Below the pieces are notes generated by a model. The model was not told where the DNA came from, did no database searches, and saw only the letters and a list, made by a program, of their open reading frames with translations. From positions 29,483,173 to 29,547,172 of the forward strand of contig OY726560.1 of the NCBI GenBank assembly GCA_963383645.1: 64,000 nucleotides of DNA, given 5' to 3'. Positions 34,860 to 45,399 of this stretch are shown here, in pieces. The stretch is from Muscardinus avellanarius (lineage: Eukaryota > Chordata > Mammalia > Rodentia > Gliridae). Position 1 is the first letter of the stretch, and every line of letters starts with the position of its first letter. Both the position numbers and the translations under genes were made by a program.

Positions 34860-35470
34860 ATATAGCATTTGGAAATATTTTATCCCATTCTATTAGTAAC
34901 TTTTAACTCTGTTTACATTGTCTTTGGATATACAATATTTTCTTTTATTTTTTAGGGAGTTTGTATATTCTTCTGTTGCCTGTGCCATTGAAATCATATC
35001 CAAGAAATCACTGCCAATTTCAATGTTGTGAGGTTTTATGACCCAGATTTTCTCCTAAAAGTTTATAGTCTTAAGATTTATATTTAGGTCTTTTATCTAG
35101 TTTGAGTTAATACTTGTATGTGGGATTAGGTAAGGGTCCAATTTTATTCTTTTCCATGTAATTATTATTTTTCAACAATATTTAGTTAAAAGATTATTAT
35201 TTCCACCACCAAATCTTCGTGGAAACCTTGTCAAAAATAACTTGACAATATAGGGAAGAAGTTAGCTCTAGGCTTGTATTTAACTCCAATGGTCTATATA
35301 TCTGCCTTTAGAACAGTACTATACTGTTTCAATTATTGTAGCTTTATATGGTTTGAAATCAGAAAATATATATCTGCTAGCTTTGTTCTTTTTCAAGATC
35401 ATTTTGGGTATCTAGAATTCATATTCCATATTAGGATAGATTTTTTTTCTGAAAAATAAATATATAAATA
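34860..35470 (-). mobile_element. Antisense ancient L1 ORF2 fragment inside the chimeric L1
   Basis: CCATTGAAATCATATCCAAG, TTATCTAGTTTGAGTTAATAC, TCCAATGGTCTATATATCTGC and GTAGCTTTATATGGTTTGAAATC are the reverse complement of the ORF2 C-terminal region, more diverged than the surrounding L1. It probably belongs to an older L1 lineage. No sense ORF2 is present. Confidence 0.75.
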
Positions 35471-35806
35471 TATGCTAGTTTCACCTAAAAAAACAGAAAA
35501 AAATATGCTCTGGTAAGAAAGAAAGCAAAAAGAAATATTGAAATGTTATCTTTAAATCATCAAACGCTTGGTATCAGACAAATGAAACTGTTATGTGAGA
35601 CTATCATTTTTAATTTTGGATAAATTGCTATAATACTAGATGTCAACCACTAAGTCAAGCATGGGAAGGAGGGATGGGGAGAGAATGGGGTGGGGATCGG
35701 GTGGCGGCTGACTTGGTGATGTGTGCATGTATGTCTACAAAAGTATGTATCCCACTATGATGTATGAATACAGTGCACCAATAAAATAAAATAAAAAAAA
35801 TAAAAT

Positions 35807-35950
35807 AAAAACAAACCAGCTAGTTATTCCTGAAACTGTCATCTTGGCTCTTGGGCTCAAAAAGGACAGCAAGGACCCCAAGCCCATTCCACCAGACATT
35901 AAAATATTCATTTTTGTTTTGACATCTTTAGTCCTATGTGCTTTCAGGTT
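35807..35950 (+). pseudogene. COPS3: COPS3 processed pseudogene, end of coding region and 3'UTR
   Basis: Continues the copy of 32022-33056 after the L1: CTGAAACTGTCATCTTGGCTC, GGGCTCAAAAAGGACAGC and CCAAGCCCATTCCACCAGAC match COPS3 mRNA after the final codons as I recall it. The right end is obscured by an adjoining L1. Confidence 0.8.
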
Positions 35951-35951
35951 G

Positions 35952-36640
35952 CTGTGATTACAAATGAGTGCAATTACTTTGGAAAAGAGTCTGGAGAATA
36001 CTCAGACAAATGGGAACAAACCTACCATATGATTCAGCAATACTACTTTTGGGTATCTACCTATAAAAATAGAAACAAAAGTACTAAACTAATGCAGGCA
36101 TATATATGTTCATAGCTGCATAATTGACAATTGTCAAACTATAGAATCAGGTAAGATGTCCATCAACAGACTAGTGGATTACAAAACTATGAGATGTACA
36201 CAATGGAATTTTACTCAGCCATAAAAAAGTGAAATTATGTCATTTGCAGGAAAATAGATGAAACTGGAGAACATTTTTCTCAGTGATATTATTCAGTCAC
36301 AAAAAGTAAGAAATCAGATGCTCTTCCCAATATAGGGAAGCTACAGAGAAAAAGGGTCATAAGAACTCTAGACAAAGAAGGAGAAGCCATAGATGAGCAA
36401 ATAAGGTGACCTAACTGAGGGGAATGGAAGGGGGAACAGGGCAGTTCTCTAATGCACATGATGTAAATTGACAAACATATCAAAGCCAATCAGCCAAACA
36501 TGAGAAGGAAGGAGGGAGGGGGAATGGGGTAAGAACTAGGGAAGAGCTAAAGGAGGGGTGTGTGTATGTATGCCTCTATCATCTTGTACTCCATTAAGAT
36601 GTATGATTACAGTGGACCAAAAAACAATTTTTATAAATCA
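35952..36640 (+). mobile_element. 5'-truncated L1 tail
   Basis: CTTTGGAAAAGAGTCTGGAG, AACCTACCATATGATTCAGC, ATGGAATTTTACTCAGCCAT, CAGATGCTCTTCCCAATATAG, GAGGGAGGGGGAATGGGG and GATTACAGTGGACCAAAAAAC. ORF2 end and 3'UTR, sense. Confidence 0.88.
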
Positions 36641-38384
36641 AAAAAGAAAGCTTTAGTATAAACTAAAGTAAACATATTGCTTAGTTTTAACTTATATATG
36701 CACCATTGTGACAAGGAAATATACAATCCTGGAGATCTTTTAAATTTTGAACTCTCACAGACTTTGGCTGCAATTTTTTCTTTCAAATTTACTAGTTAAA
36801 ATGGGATAAAATATTTATTGATAAAATATTTAATATTTATTTTAATAATTAAATAAGGTAACTGTTAACTAGATAGATTTATACTACTCATTATTTATAT
36901 ACTAAATTTGTAAGTTTTATGTGAATTTTTTCAGAGATACAGATAGGTTTATCTAACAAAACAGATATACATTCAAGGCATAATTTTGGCTATCTCAAGA
37001 GAGATATGACTTTTAGGGTTAAGCAAAGAATACACATTCAAGAGGAAGTGCTGGCCCAGAGAAAGAGACAGATTATAGTTGATTTAATAAAATGGATAAG
37101 TTCAGCTTTATCACATATATAAATCAATCAAAATAAAAATATTTTTCACTTTTCACCAGTTAATTGTGCACACACACGCACACACATTTGTGTAATAAGG
37201 CTTTTATAATGTTAAAAGTCTAAAGTTATATACAAAAACACAAAATATTTTCTATTTGTGGTATTTGAGTAATTAAGGAATTTAATCAAATTCAAAATAG
37301 ACTCAGTATGCTAATTATAATTTTTAGAATATAGAATTTATGACCCAATGTAATTTTAATATATTAAGAAAGAGTTGATTCTAGTGGAATGTAAAGTGTC
37401 TGCTAATGCCTACTGCCAAGATGATAAGACACCTAATTTTGGGAAGCTTAGTTCCCTAGGATAAATATTTGGGGTTTCTGTCTTGAAGTTAAAATATTTA
37501 TTTTTTCGACTTCAATTTTAAAATCACATTAAATCTGTTCAATAAGTATCTGAGAGACTTTCTTTTTGTACACAAAGGGAAATCCATCAATTAGTGTGTC
37601 TCATTTGCAGTAAATGAGAATGGAAGAAACTCCTAATTACTGTGCACTGTACAAAGCAATCCAAACCACAGCTGCATCCTTCCAATGCTTCATTAAAATA
37701 AACAGAAAAAAACCTTTCAGTAACCAAATCTGTTCTTGCAAGTATTTTAAAACCTTTGTATTATATGCACCACATAACTTCTCCCAGATTGGTAAACATA
37801 GTTTACCATTAAATGAAATGGTAATGATAATAAAATTAAGGTAGACACAAGCTTGTCTCAACCCCCAAAGTTATCCCATAGCTCAAGAGAATTTAAGCCG
37901 GGTGTTCTGACTCTATTAACCTAAGGACTGGATTGTTTATTAATTAATATAAAATAGAATTTGAAAAATTAAATATTGTACCAAACGGAATTTTCTCATG
38001 AAGCTTAAGATAATATCATATGTCACTTGGAAGAAAGCTTAATTACTAATTTTATGGGGGAAAAGTCAGGGTCTCTGAATAACAAGATACTATAGAAAGA
38101 AATAATCTACAGAGTTGATCTAATATTTGTGGACTATATGACTGTTACAACTTGTCTTTGTAGTGACAGCATGTGTGAAAGAATAAGGTACAAATAGAAA
38201 CTCCTTGACTTATGTTGAGGTTACACCATGATGAACTCATAGGTTGACATATATTTAATGTATTTAACCTACTAAATATCATAGCTTAGCAATAAAATGC
38301 AGTGTAGAGCATCAATTGTTTTCCCTCAAGTCATGTGGCTTACTGGGAGGTGAATTTCTGCTGCTGCCCAACATATTAAGATGT
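36641..38384. other. AT-rich intergenic, no gene seen
   Basis: A short CA/CG run lies at 37170-37189. Nothing else recognised; small frames at 37614-37861 on both strands have no domain features. Confidence 0.45.
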
Positions 38385-38985
38385 ACCCTATCCATCTTCC
38401 TGCAAATGACTCAAATATTCTTTATGGATAAGTCAAATATCTTTGTGTATATATTCCACATTTTCACTAACCATTCATCTGTTGATGGATACTTAGTTTG
38501 GTTTTCTAGTATTGCTATTGAAAATTATGCTGCTATAAACATGAATATGCATAAATCACTATAGTATTCTGACTTTAAGAAAGATACTGAGGATTGGTAT
38601 AGTTGGGTCATATGACTGTTTCATTCCTAGTTTTCTGAGGAACCTCCAAACTGGTTTTTATAATGGTTGTATTAATGTACAATTCCACTAAAGATGCATA
38701 AAAATTATTTTTTAACATCATTGCCAATATTTGTTATCATTTGTGTTTTTGTTTGCCTTTTTAAACAGAGTTAGTTTGAATCTCATTATAGTTTTGATTT
38801 GCATCTCTCTGTTATTGATGTTGAACATTTTTTCATATATTTATTGGCCAACTGTATGTTATCTTTTTTAAAATACCTATTTGTTTATATTTTTTTTGAA
38901 ATAATTTGGTTTTTTATTGAAATAATTATTGGATTTTTTGTTAAATTTTTGAGTTATTTATGTGTTCTAGATATTATTCCTCTAT
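38385..38985 (-). mobile_element. L1 segment inverted by twin priming (antisense part)
   Basis: CTTCCTGCAAATGACTCAAATATTC, CATCTGTTGATGGATACTTAG, CCTAGTTTTCTGAGGAACCTCC, TTGATTTGCATCTCTCTG and ATTTATTGGCCAACTGTATG are the reverse complement of late ORF2. It is followed at once by sense 3'UTR. Confidence 0.82.
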
Positions 38986-39115
38986 CAGAAGAGAATAATA
39001 TGCTAAGTGAGATTAGTCAGTATCAGAAAGTTAAAAGTAGTATATTTCCTCTCATTTGCTGAATGTAGAGAGAAAATAGAAAACATAAGTGACTTTAATG
39101 AAAAGATAGATCAGG

Positions 39116-39306
39116 CTGGGTGTGGCGATGCACACTTGTAATCTCCATGCTTGGGAGGTGGAGATAGGAGGATTGTGCAGGTTCAAAGCCAGTCTTGCTG
39201 GCTTAAGAAACCCTGTTTCCAAATTTAAAAAAAAATTAGAATAGGTCTGGGAGTGTAGCCCAGAGGTAGAAGGGTATCCAGGAACCCCAGTACCACACAC
39301 ACAAAA
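39116..39306 (+). mobile_element. MEN-type SINE, 'TTCCTGGAA' subfamily
   Basis: Flanked by AAAAGATAGATCAG (39101-39114) and AAAAGATAGGTCAG (39307-39320). Contains GCTGGCTTAAGAAACCCTG and GGGTATCCAGGAACCCCAG. Confidence 0.93.
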
Positions 39307-39393
39307 AAAGATAGGTCAGCAGAGAACTTTAAAGGAGTTCAGAGTGAGAAGAAGGAAACAGAAAAAATTGAGAGAGAAAAAAAAAGAAAAGAA

Positions 39394-39598
39394 AACAGCT
39401 GGGCGTGGTGGCGCACGCTTGTAATCCCTGTGCTTGGGAGGCTGAGACAGGAGGATCGTGCAGGTTCGAAGCCAGCCTCACCTGGCTTAAGAGACCCTAT
39501 TTCAAAATAAAATATAAAACAGGTCTGGGAGTGTAGCCCGGAGGTAGAAGGCCCCTGTGTTCCACCAGTACCAAAAAAAAAAAAAATGAAAGAAAGAA

Positions 39599-39641
<43 letters not shown>

Positions 39642-39642
39642 C
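39394..39642 (+). mobile_element. MEN-type SINE with (GAAA)n tail
   Basis: AGCTGGGCGTGGTGGCGCAC start with retained CpGs, CCTGGCTTAAGAGACCC, CAGTACC and A14, then about 12 GAAA units (39590-39642). Confidence 0.93.
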
Positions 39643-40112
39643 AGAGCAAATACATTAAATAAAAATTGACAATCATCTGACAAGATTATTCAAGAAAAAT
39701 GAGATAGTTAAATTCAGTATGGGGAGTAGAATTGATCAAAGCTGTATTTTTATTTCTTCAGTATATATATGAACTTCAACTAGAAATGCCTTATAATCTT
39801 AATGAATGAAACTTAATATTCATGCTGCCCGTATCTCAGGATTTTGATGATTTGTATTCTCTTGACTCTGCTAAGTTGTAAAAATAAGACAATAAAGATT
39901 GTCATCTAAAATATAAAAAAAAACAGTTCAAATAATACTATGAAAACATTCTGAAAATATTATTGCTGATATCATTAATTTGTGTGAAAAGGAAAGAGAG
40001 GGATCAAGATGTGATATGGAAGGATACACACTAAGAGCTGTATGCATGCATGCTTTTAACACATTGAATCTCATGATGATATAAAATTGAAATGCATCAA
40101 TAAAATAAATAA

Positions 40113-40944
40113 AAATAGTGTCCTGTTAAATATCACCCAGAAAGATACCAAAATGTAAAAATTTAAATACAATTTCTACTAGATGTGCATTTCTTTCACA
40201 ATATTATAAATATAAAAATCTGTCTATCTGTATTGTGCATTCATATTAATCTGTCAGTATAAAATAAAAGTATGTATCGCATAACAGTGAAATATGGGTT
40301 ATTATCTGAGAGTAGTAAAGAGAAAATATGGGGGCCTATAAAGAGGGATTGTGTACCATTTTTCAGAATGTATTTTATAAAATGAAAATAACAGTATTAT
40401 TGCTTATGGTGGATTTTCAACCTCATATAAATTAGAAGACCTCTAATCTAGAGTTGATGAAATAAAATAAGCCGCTGGCATTTATATGCCTTTTTACTGG
40501 ATTATAATAATCTAATTGAATGTGGTAGAAACCTCAATTTAAAAAAAATAGAATAAGAATGTGCCAATTTTAGAAAATAAATTACTAAGTACTACTACTA
40601 CTAATAATAATGATAATAATAATAATAATGATGATGAAAGTGATCTTTGAACCCCTGTTGACATAACTATTTCAAGAAAATATGACAATACTTTAGTTTG
40701 CTTCATTTTGCCTCATTTTTTACAGTGATAAGTAGAACTTGCCTTTATCTCTAAAGTGTTTATTCAACTATTATATCTTATTTTTAAAATGTTACTTGAC
40801 TATCTATTATAAACAGCCAGCACAAGGTTGGAATGAGTATGAGAAAAAGTAAAGAAATTGTTAGCCATTCTAATGTAGGTCAGAAAGTATTATTAACTCA
40901 TTCATTTAAAAATAAACTATTTATTTACTGTAGTCACTGTGATA
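40113..40944. other. Intergenic; (ACT/AAT)n microsatellite at 40590-40636
   Basis: TACTACTACTACTAATAATAATG and following ATA units at 40590-40636. No gene recognised. Confidence 0.5.
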
Positions 40945-41176
40945 TACTATTGATTGATTGATTGATTGATTGATTGCTGTACTGGGGATGGAACCCAGGG
41001 GCATTCTACCTCTGAACTACACACCCCACCCCTATTTTTTTTTCTTTATTTTGAAACCAGGTCTTACTGAGTTGCAAATGGCTTCACTAAGTAGCTGAGG
41101 TTTTTCTCAAACTGCGATCCTCCAAGCTCAGCCTCCCAAATGCTGGAATTACAAGTGTGTGCCACCACACCCGGCC
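40945..41176 (-). mobile_element. MEN-type SINE, antisense, with (GATT)n tail
   Basis: GATTGATTGATTGATTGATT at 40951-40976 replaces the tail. Then ACTGGGGATGGAACCCAGG, TGAAACCAGGTCTTACTG, GTAGCTGAGG and CCACCACACCCGGCC. Confidence 0.92.
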
Positions 41177-41199
41177 TTAAAATTTATTTATTATAGTTG

Positions 41200-41515
41200 T
41201 GCTTGCCTGTGAAACTAAAATATTGTACCATTGGACCAATATCACTAAATTTTATTTCTACCACCTCCCAGCCTCTGATAATCACCATTTTGCTCTGTTT
41301 CTATGAGCTCTACTAACAATAAATTATGTATCTGAAAATAGCTGAGGATGTATTTTAATAATTCTGAACACACATGCAAATGATAACTAATTAAAGTCTT
41401 GCATATGTTAAACAGCTTAATTTATACATTATACAACGTATAAATAATGTATATAAAACACCATATTGTATTCCATAAATATATACCATTTTATATATTA
41501 ATTAAACAAATAAAA
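41200..41515 (+). mobile_element. Ancient L1M 3' end
   Basis: TTCTACCACCTCCCAGCCTC and GAGGATGTATTTTAATAATTC lead into TAATTTATACATTATACAAC, CACCATATTGTATTCCATAAATATATACC and ATTAAACAAATAAAAATC. The last blocks follow the pattern of old mammalian L1M 3' ends. Confidence 0.6.
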
Positions 41516-42469
41516 ATCTATTTTTGATTCAAGTGCTAGTACATATGTATCAGTTTCTAGAACACTTAAAATAAGAATATCTGATTTAAATGATCCATAG
41601 GAAAAGCATCAAGATATTTTCTTTATATAAATAAAAATGTTACTTAATATTAAGATAGAAAATGCTATAGGACCCTTAAAGTGTCAGCTAAGTTGACAGC
41701 AGTGGGCTTTTATCAAGCAAGTCATGCCTAAGGTAGATATTGAAAGACAAAGAGAAGTTACCTAGCTAGAAATCTGTTTTAGAACATGTGAGATGAAAGG
41801 AGATGTGAGATGATATTGAGATAGGAAAGAACAGCCTCTGCATACATTTAAAGATGAGAAAGAATATTGTCAAGAACTGTGAGAAATGTGAGGATTTACT
41901 CTACTTGCAAGATAGCAATTTAGCCTGACATCTTTCATGGATGTTGATTAAAAAAAAAATATGGAACTCCTGAGTCACAGACAAAAAAATAGTGTATCAC
42001 TCACAGCACTAGTAGCTAGAACAGTAGTAGCTATCAACAGTTTTGTGATGGATATTCTAAGAACCATTTTCTGCAAAAATTAATATGGCCTAATGATATC
42101 TATAAAAATTTTAGGTTGCATTACAGAAAAGAAACTCTGATTATAGAGAACATGAGTCTTCTAAAGTGGATAGTTATTATTTCCATTTTTTTCTCCAAAG
42201 GAAGATACTATAAATTTCAGAACTGTAAATAAATGTTCCCTTTGCTTCTCAGAGAGTTAGTAGCTATACCTTCTATTTTTGTTATATACGTTTATTGCTG
42301 TAATATAGTCTCACAACATAATATAGTTTATAATTTTACTGACATACATGTATACAGCACTTGGTGAGTTTTTTCTCTACGAACTCCCCACTCTCTTTTC
42401 CTCATATGAGATATTGAGAATGACATTGGTAGTCTCATATTTGTACGTAATGTTATTGGAAGTGTTTTC

Positions 42470-42473
<4 letters not shown>
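41516..42473. other. Intergenic, no gene seen
   Basis: Nothing recognised. Confidence 0.4.

Positions 42474-42518
<45 letters not shown>
42474..42518. repeat. (AT)n microsatellite
   Basis: About 22 uninterrupted AT units. Confidence 0.97.
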
Positions 42519-42521
<3 letters not shown>

Positions 42522-42599
42522 GATTTTATTGATTCTGTAGATCACTTTTGGTAAAATGGGTATTTTGACATTATTTATTTTACTTATGCAAGGGCATGG

Positions 42600-42603
<4 letters not shown>

Positions 42604-42637
<34 letters not shown>

Positions 42638-42834
42638 GTGGTACTGGGAGTGGAACCCAGAGGCTTTCTACCTCCGGGCTAAACTCCCAGACGTTTTTTA
42701 TATTTTATTTGGAAACAGGGTCTAAGTTGCTGAAAGCCTCACTAAGTAGCTGAGGCTGGCTTTGAACCTGTGCGATCCTCCTGTCTCAGCCTCCCAAGAG
42801 TAGGGATTATAAGCATGCGCCACCACACCTGGAA
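42604..42834 (-). mobile_element. MEN-type SINE, antisense, young subfamily
   Basis: A T33 run (42604-42636), then GGTGGTACTGGGAGTGGAACCCAGAGGC, AAGTAGCTGAGGCTGGC, GTGCGATCCTCC and CATGCGCCACCACACC. A short AGCTTTTT duplication flanks it (42600 and 42833). Confidence 0.93.
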
Positions 42835-42837
42835 GCT

Positions 42838-43205
42838 TTTTCATCTTATAAAATTTTCTTCAATTTCTTTCTGTAGTGTTTTATAGTTTTTATTGTAGAA
42901 GGCCTTAATCTTTTTGTTTAAATTTATTCCAATATATTTTATTGTTTTTGAAATTGCTGTAAATGAAATTATTTTTGCATATTTTTCAGTGGATTTATAG
43001 TTGGCATATATAAAAGCTACTGATTTTTATATTAATTTTGTGTCCTGTTACTTTGCTGAAATTGTTCATCAGCTCTAGAAGTATTTTGGTTGATTTTTTG
43101 GTTCTTATAAATATAGAATCATGTTATCTTCAAATAGAGAAAATTTAGTTCTTCTTTTCCTATTTGTTTTTCATTTATTTTCTTCTCTTGCCTTATTGCT
43201 CTAGC
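42838..43205 (-). mobile_element. L1 ORF2 segment, antisense arm of a fold-back
   Basis: CAATTTCTTTCTGTAGTGTTTTATAG, TAAATTTATTCCAATATATTTTATTG and ATCATGTTATCTTCAAATAG are the reverse complement of the ORF2 segment that follows in sense at 43215-43565. Confidence 0.82.
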
Positions 43206-43690
43206 TACACTCTCAAGTGCATAAGAAGATAAAGGAATTCGAATAGGAAGAGAGGAATTAAAACTATCTTTATTTGCAGATGACATGATCCTTTATTTAG
43301 AAGACTCAAAGAACTGAACCAAAAGACTATTGGAGCTGATTAACCAATTCATCAAAGTTAGAGGATACAAAATCAACCTTAAAAAATCAGTTGTTTTTTT
43401 TAAGTAAAAAATGAATCCACAATGAAAGAAATAGAGAAAACAATTCCATTTACTATAACCTCAAACCCAATAAAATACATAGGAATAAACCTAACCAAAG
43501 ATGTGAAAGACCTCTGCAGAGAAAACGATAAAACATTAAAGAAAGAAATTGAAGATCTTAGAAGATAGAAAGATCTCCCTTGCCTTTGGATTGGCAGATT
43601 AATGGCCATTCTGCCAAAAATGATTTATAGATTCAATGAAACTCCCACTAAAATACCAACAACATTCTTCATAGAGCTAGACAAAAGTTA
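43206..43690 (+). mobile_element. L1 ORF2 segment, sense arm of a fold-back
   Basis: Codes (broken) for the region around the reverse transcriptase: TTTGCAGATGACATGATCC (the FADD-like motif, 43275), GAAAGAAATAGAGAAAACAATTCC, GGAATAAACCTAACCAAAG, ATTAATGGCCATTCTGCC. Several internal stops. Confidence 0.85.
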
Positions 43691-43691
43691 T

Positions 43692-43803
43692 TGATTCATT
43701 GTAGTCATACATCTTAATGGGGTACAAGATGGTAGAGGCATATATGCACACATCACTCATTTAGCCCTTTCTTGCTTCCTACCCCATTTTCTCCTGATGA
43801 ACA
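43692..43803 (-). mobile_element. L1 3'-end fragment, antisense
   Basis: ATTGATTCATTGTAGTCATAC, CTTAATGGGGTACAAGATGG and TTTAGCCCTTTCTTGC match the reverse complement of the common 3'UTR end. Confidence 0.8.
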
Positions 43804-43839
43804 ACAAGAAACACAAAAATGACAGCATTTTCATTTTTC

Positions 43840-45105
43840 TGGAGGTGATACAATTTTATTTCACAGTTTTCTTTAAAACCTCAAAGACAGCCAGGCGTGG
43901 TGGTGCATGCTTGTAATCCCCGCACTTGTGAGGTGGAGACAGGAGGATTGCACAGGTTCGAAGCCAGCCTCGCTGGCTTAAGAGACTCTGTTTCCAAATA
44001 AAAACAAAAAGTATAAAAATAGGTCTGGGTGGTAGAAGGGTTTCTAGGAACTCCAGTACCACCAAAAAAAAAAAAAAAAAAATCCCTCAAAGACATGATT
44101 TGCTTCCATAGACACTATAAAAACATTGGTATACCTAAACTTTCTAGAAAATGATTATATAGAACCTCTCAAAGAAATATGCAGCCCAGTATATGATTTT
44201 AGAGAGTTTTCTTGGAAAAAAACTTACAACTGGACTCATTCCTAAAATATATGGCAGTACAGATGCAGACACGCGGATCATTTATTGTTCCATGGGTTCA
44301 TCAGCCTTTTCTAAAGGTTAATCAGTAGATTGTGCAGGATGTGCCTTCCTCTGTGGTCTCTCTTCAAGACCTTCCAGGAATGGAGACATGTCATCATCAT
44401 CATAGATTGTAAACTCCAAGTCTTTACCAATGATTCCAATAGAAACAGTCTTTGTAGTTAGGTCCTGCTCTGCAAGAATTGTCTCTCATAAGGCACGCAG
44501 ACCATGTTTAACCAGTTTGTTTAAATTACACCTCCATAAACTCGCCATGTATCTCTCCAAATAAGTATGAGAACGTATTGAGAATGGGTCCAATGGACAT
44601 AGCTCTATAGTCAAAATAGCAGATGGACAAGTCTGAAAAATGTGAGGGCCCATATCATCATAACCAGCAATAGGCAGTCCTACACCATAGGGTCTTTGGC
44701 CATACAGCTGTGTTGGTATCTGGGTCTTGCTTCCAATTAGAGAGACAAGAAGAGACACAGGAAGTGGTCTGTCAAATACAAATTTGTAATACAAACACTC
44801 CTGGCACAGGAAATTACAAAACAGTCTAGCATCAGCTGTTAGCCCAGCAACTGAAATATCAATATGGTTGTCATCATGGAGAATTTTTTTCTGGTGAGCT
44901 GCAAGATCAGACTGTGCCCTCTTCAATGCAATCAACATTGCATGTGTTTTTGATTTTAGACAAACTGTGGCTGAACCTTGTTTAACAGCTTCCATTGTAT
45001 ATTAAATCTGATGAGGGCTCCAAAGAGTTACATCATTGCCATACTGGTTGCAAAACATAGTCCTGGTGTGAACCTATTTGCGAGCCTCCCTGCAAAACTG
45101 GAGAA
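43840..45105 (-). pseudogene. PSMA1: PSMA1 processed pseudogene
   Basis: An intronless copy of the mRNA for proteasome subunit alpha-1, a structural ring subunit of the 20S proteasome. The start codon is at 45058-45056 (minus) and the stop equivalent is at 44284-44282, about 259 codons against 263 in the functional protein. Conserved pieces: [17 protein letters not shown]-like and [59 protein letters not shown]. Defects: a 12-base loss with an in-frame TAA near 45008-45025, a frame disturbance near 44600, and a TTATGA stop at 44486. The 3'UTR follows with AATAAA (minus strand) at 43860-43855. A MEN SINE (43890-44084) sits in the 3'UTR. Clearly dead. Confidence 0.94.
43890..44084 (+). mobile_element. 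MEN-type SINE inside the PSMA1 pseudogene 3'UTR
   Basis: Flanked by CCTCAAAGACA (43879-43889 and 44085-44095), which is pseudogene sequence. Begins GCCAGGCGTGGTGGTGCATG, contains GCTGGCTTAAGAGACTCTG, ends CAGTACCACC plus A18. It is therefore younger than the retrocopy. Confidence 0.95.
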
Positions 45106-45135
45106 TAAAAGAACATTTAATGTTATCACTGCTAA

Positions 45136-45345
45136 ATTTTTTTTCTTTTTTTTTTTCTTTTTAGTACTGGGTATGGAACCCACCTCCGGCCTTATTTTTT
45201 ATTCTTTATTTTGAAACAGGGTCTCACTGAGTTGCAGAGGACCTCACTAAGTAGTTGAGTCTGGCAGCAAAATGTGATCCTTTGGTATCAGCCTACCAAA
45301 TGCTGGGATTACATGCATGTGCCACCCTGCCTGGCATAATTTTTC
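45136..45345 (-). mobile_element. MEN-type SINE, antisense
   Basis: T-rich tail, AGTACTGGGTATGGAACCC (with ~20 bases missing after it), GAAACAGGGTCTCACTGAG, CACTAAGTAGTTGAG, CATGTGCCACCCTGCCTGGC. Confidence 0.88.
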
Positions 45346-45399
45346 TTATTTTTAAACATAATAACCTATAAGTTATATTTAAAATTGCAGCCAGTCTCA

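Larger units (their letters stand above)
33057..35806 (+). mobile_element. L1 insertion with intact 5'UTR and ORF1 but ORF2 replaced
   Basis: Flanked by AAAAACAAACCAGCT (33042-33056 and 35807-35821), which is COPS3 sequence, so the whole block is one insertion. Order: GC-rich 5'UTR (33057-33830), ORF1 (33831-34747), an ~890-bp block with no sense ORF2 (34748-35640), then the last ~165 bp of the L1 3'UTR (35641-35806) ending CAGTGCACCAATAAAATAAA. Most of the block between is antisense ancient L1 ORF2. Without ORF2 the element cannot move itself. Retention of the 5'UTR is unusual here, since nearly all other L1 copies in the window are 5' truncated. Confidence 0.9.
38986..40112 (+). mobile_element. 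L1 3'UTR (sense part of the twin-primed copy), with two SINEs inside
   Basis: ATATGCTAAGTGAGATTAGTCAG at 38998 starts the sense part. The terminus is at 40085-40112 (AATGCATCAATAAAATAAAT). The SINEs at 39116-39306 and 39394-39588 lie within it. Confidence 0.7.

Noticed and set aside
44486..44995. 169-codon minus-strand frame considered as a functional proteasome subunit gene
   Set aside because: It lacks the first ~25 residues because of a 12-base loss and an in-frame stop, and ends at a premature stop. No introns, and a poly(A) signal with 3'UTR follow: a processed pseudogene.
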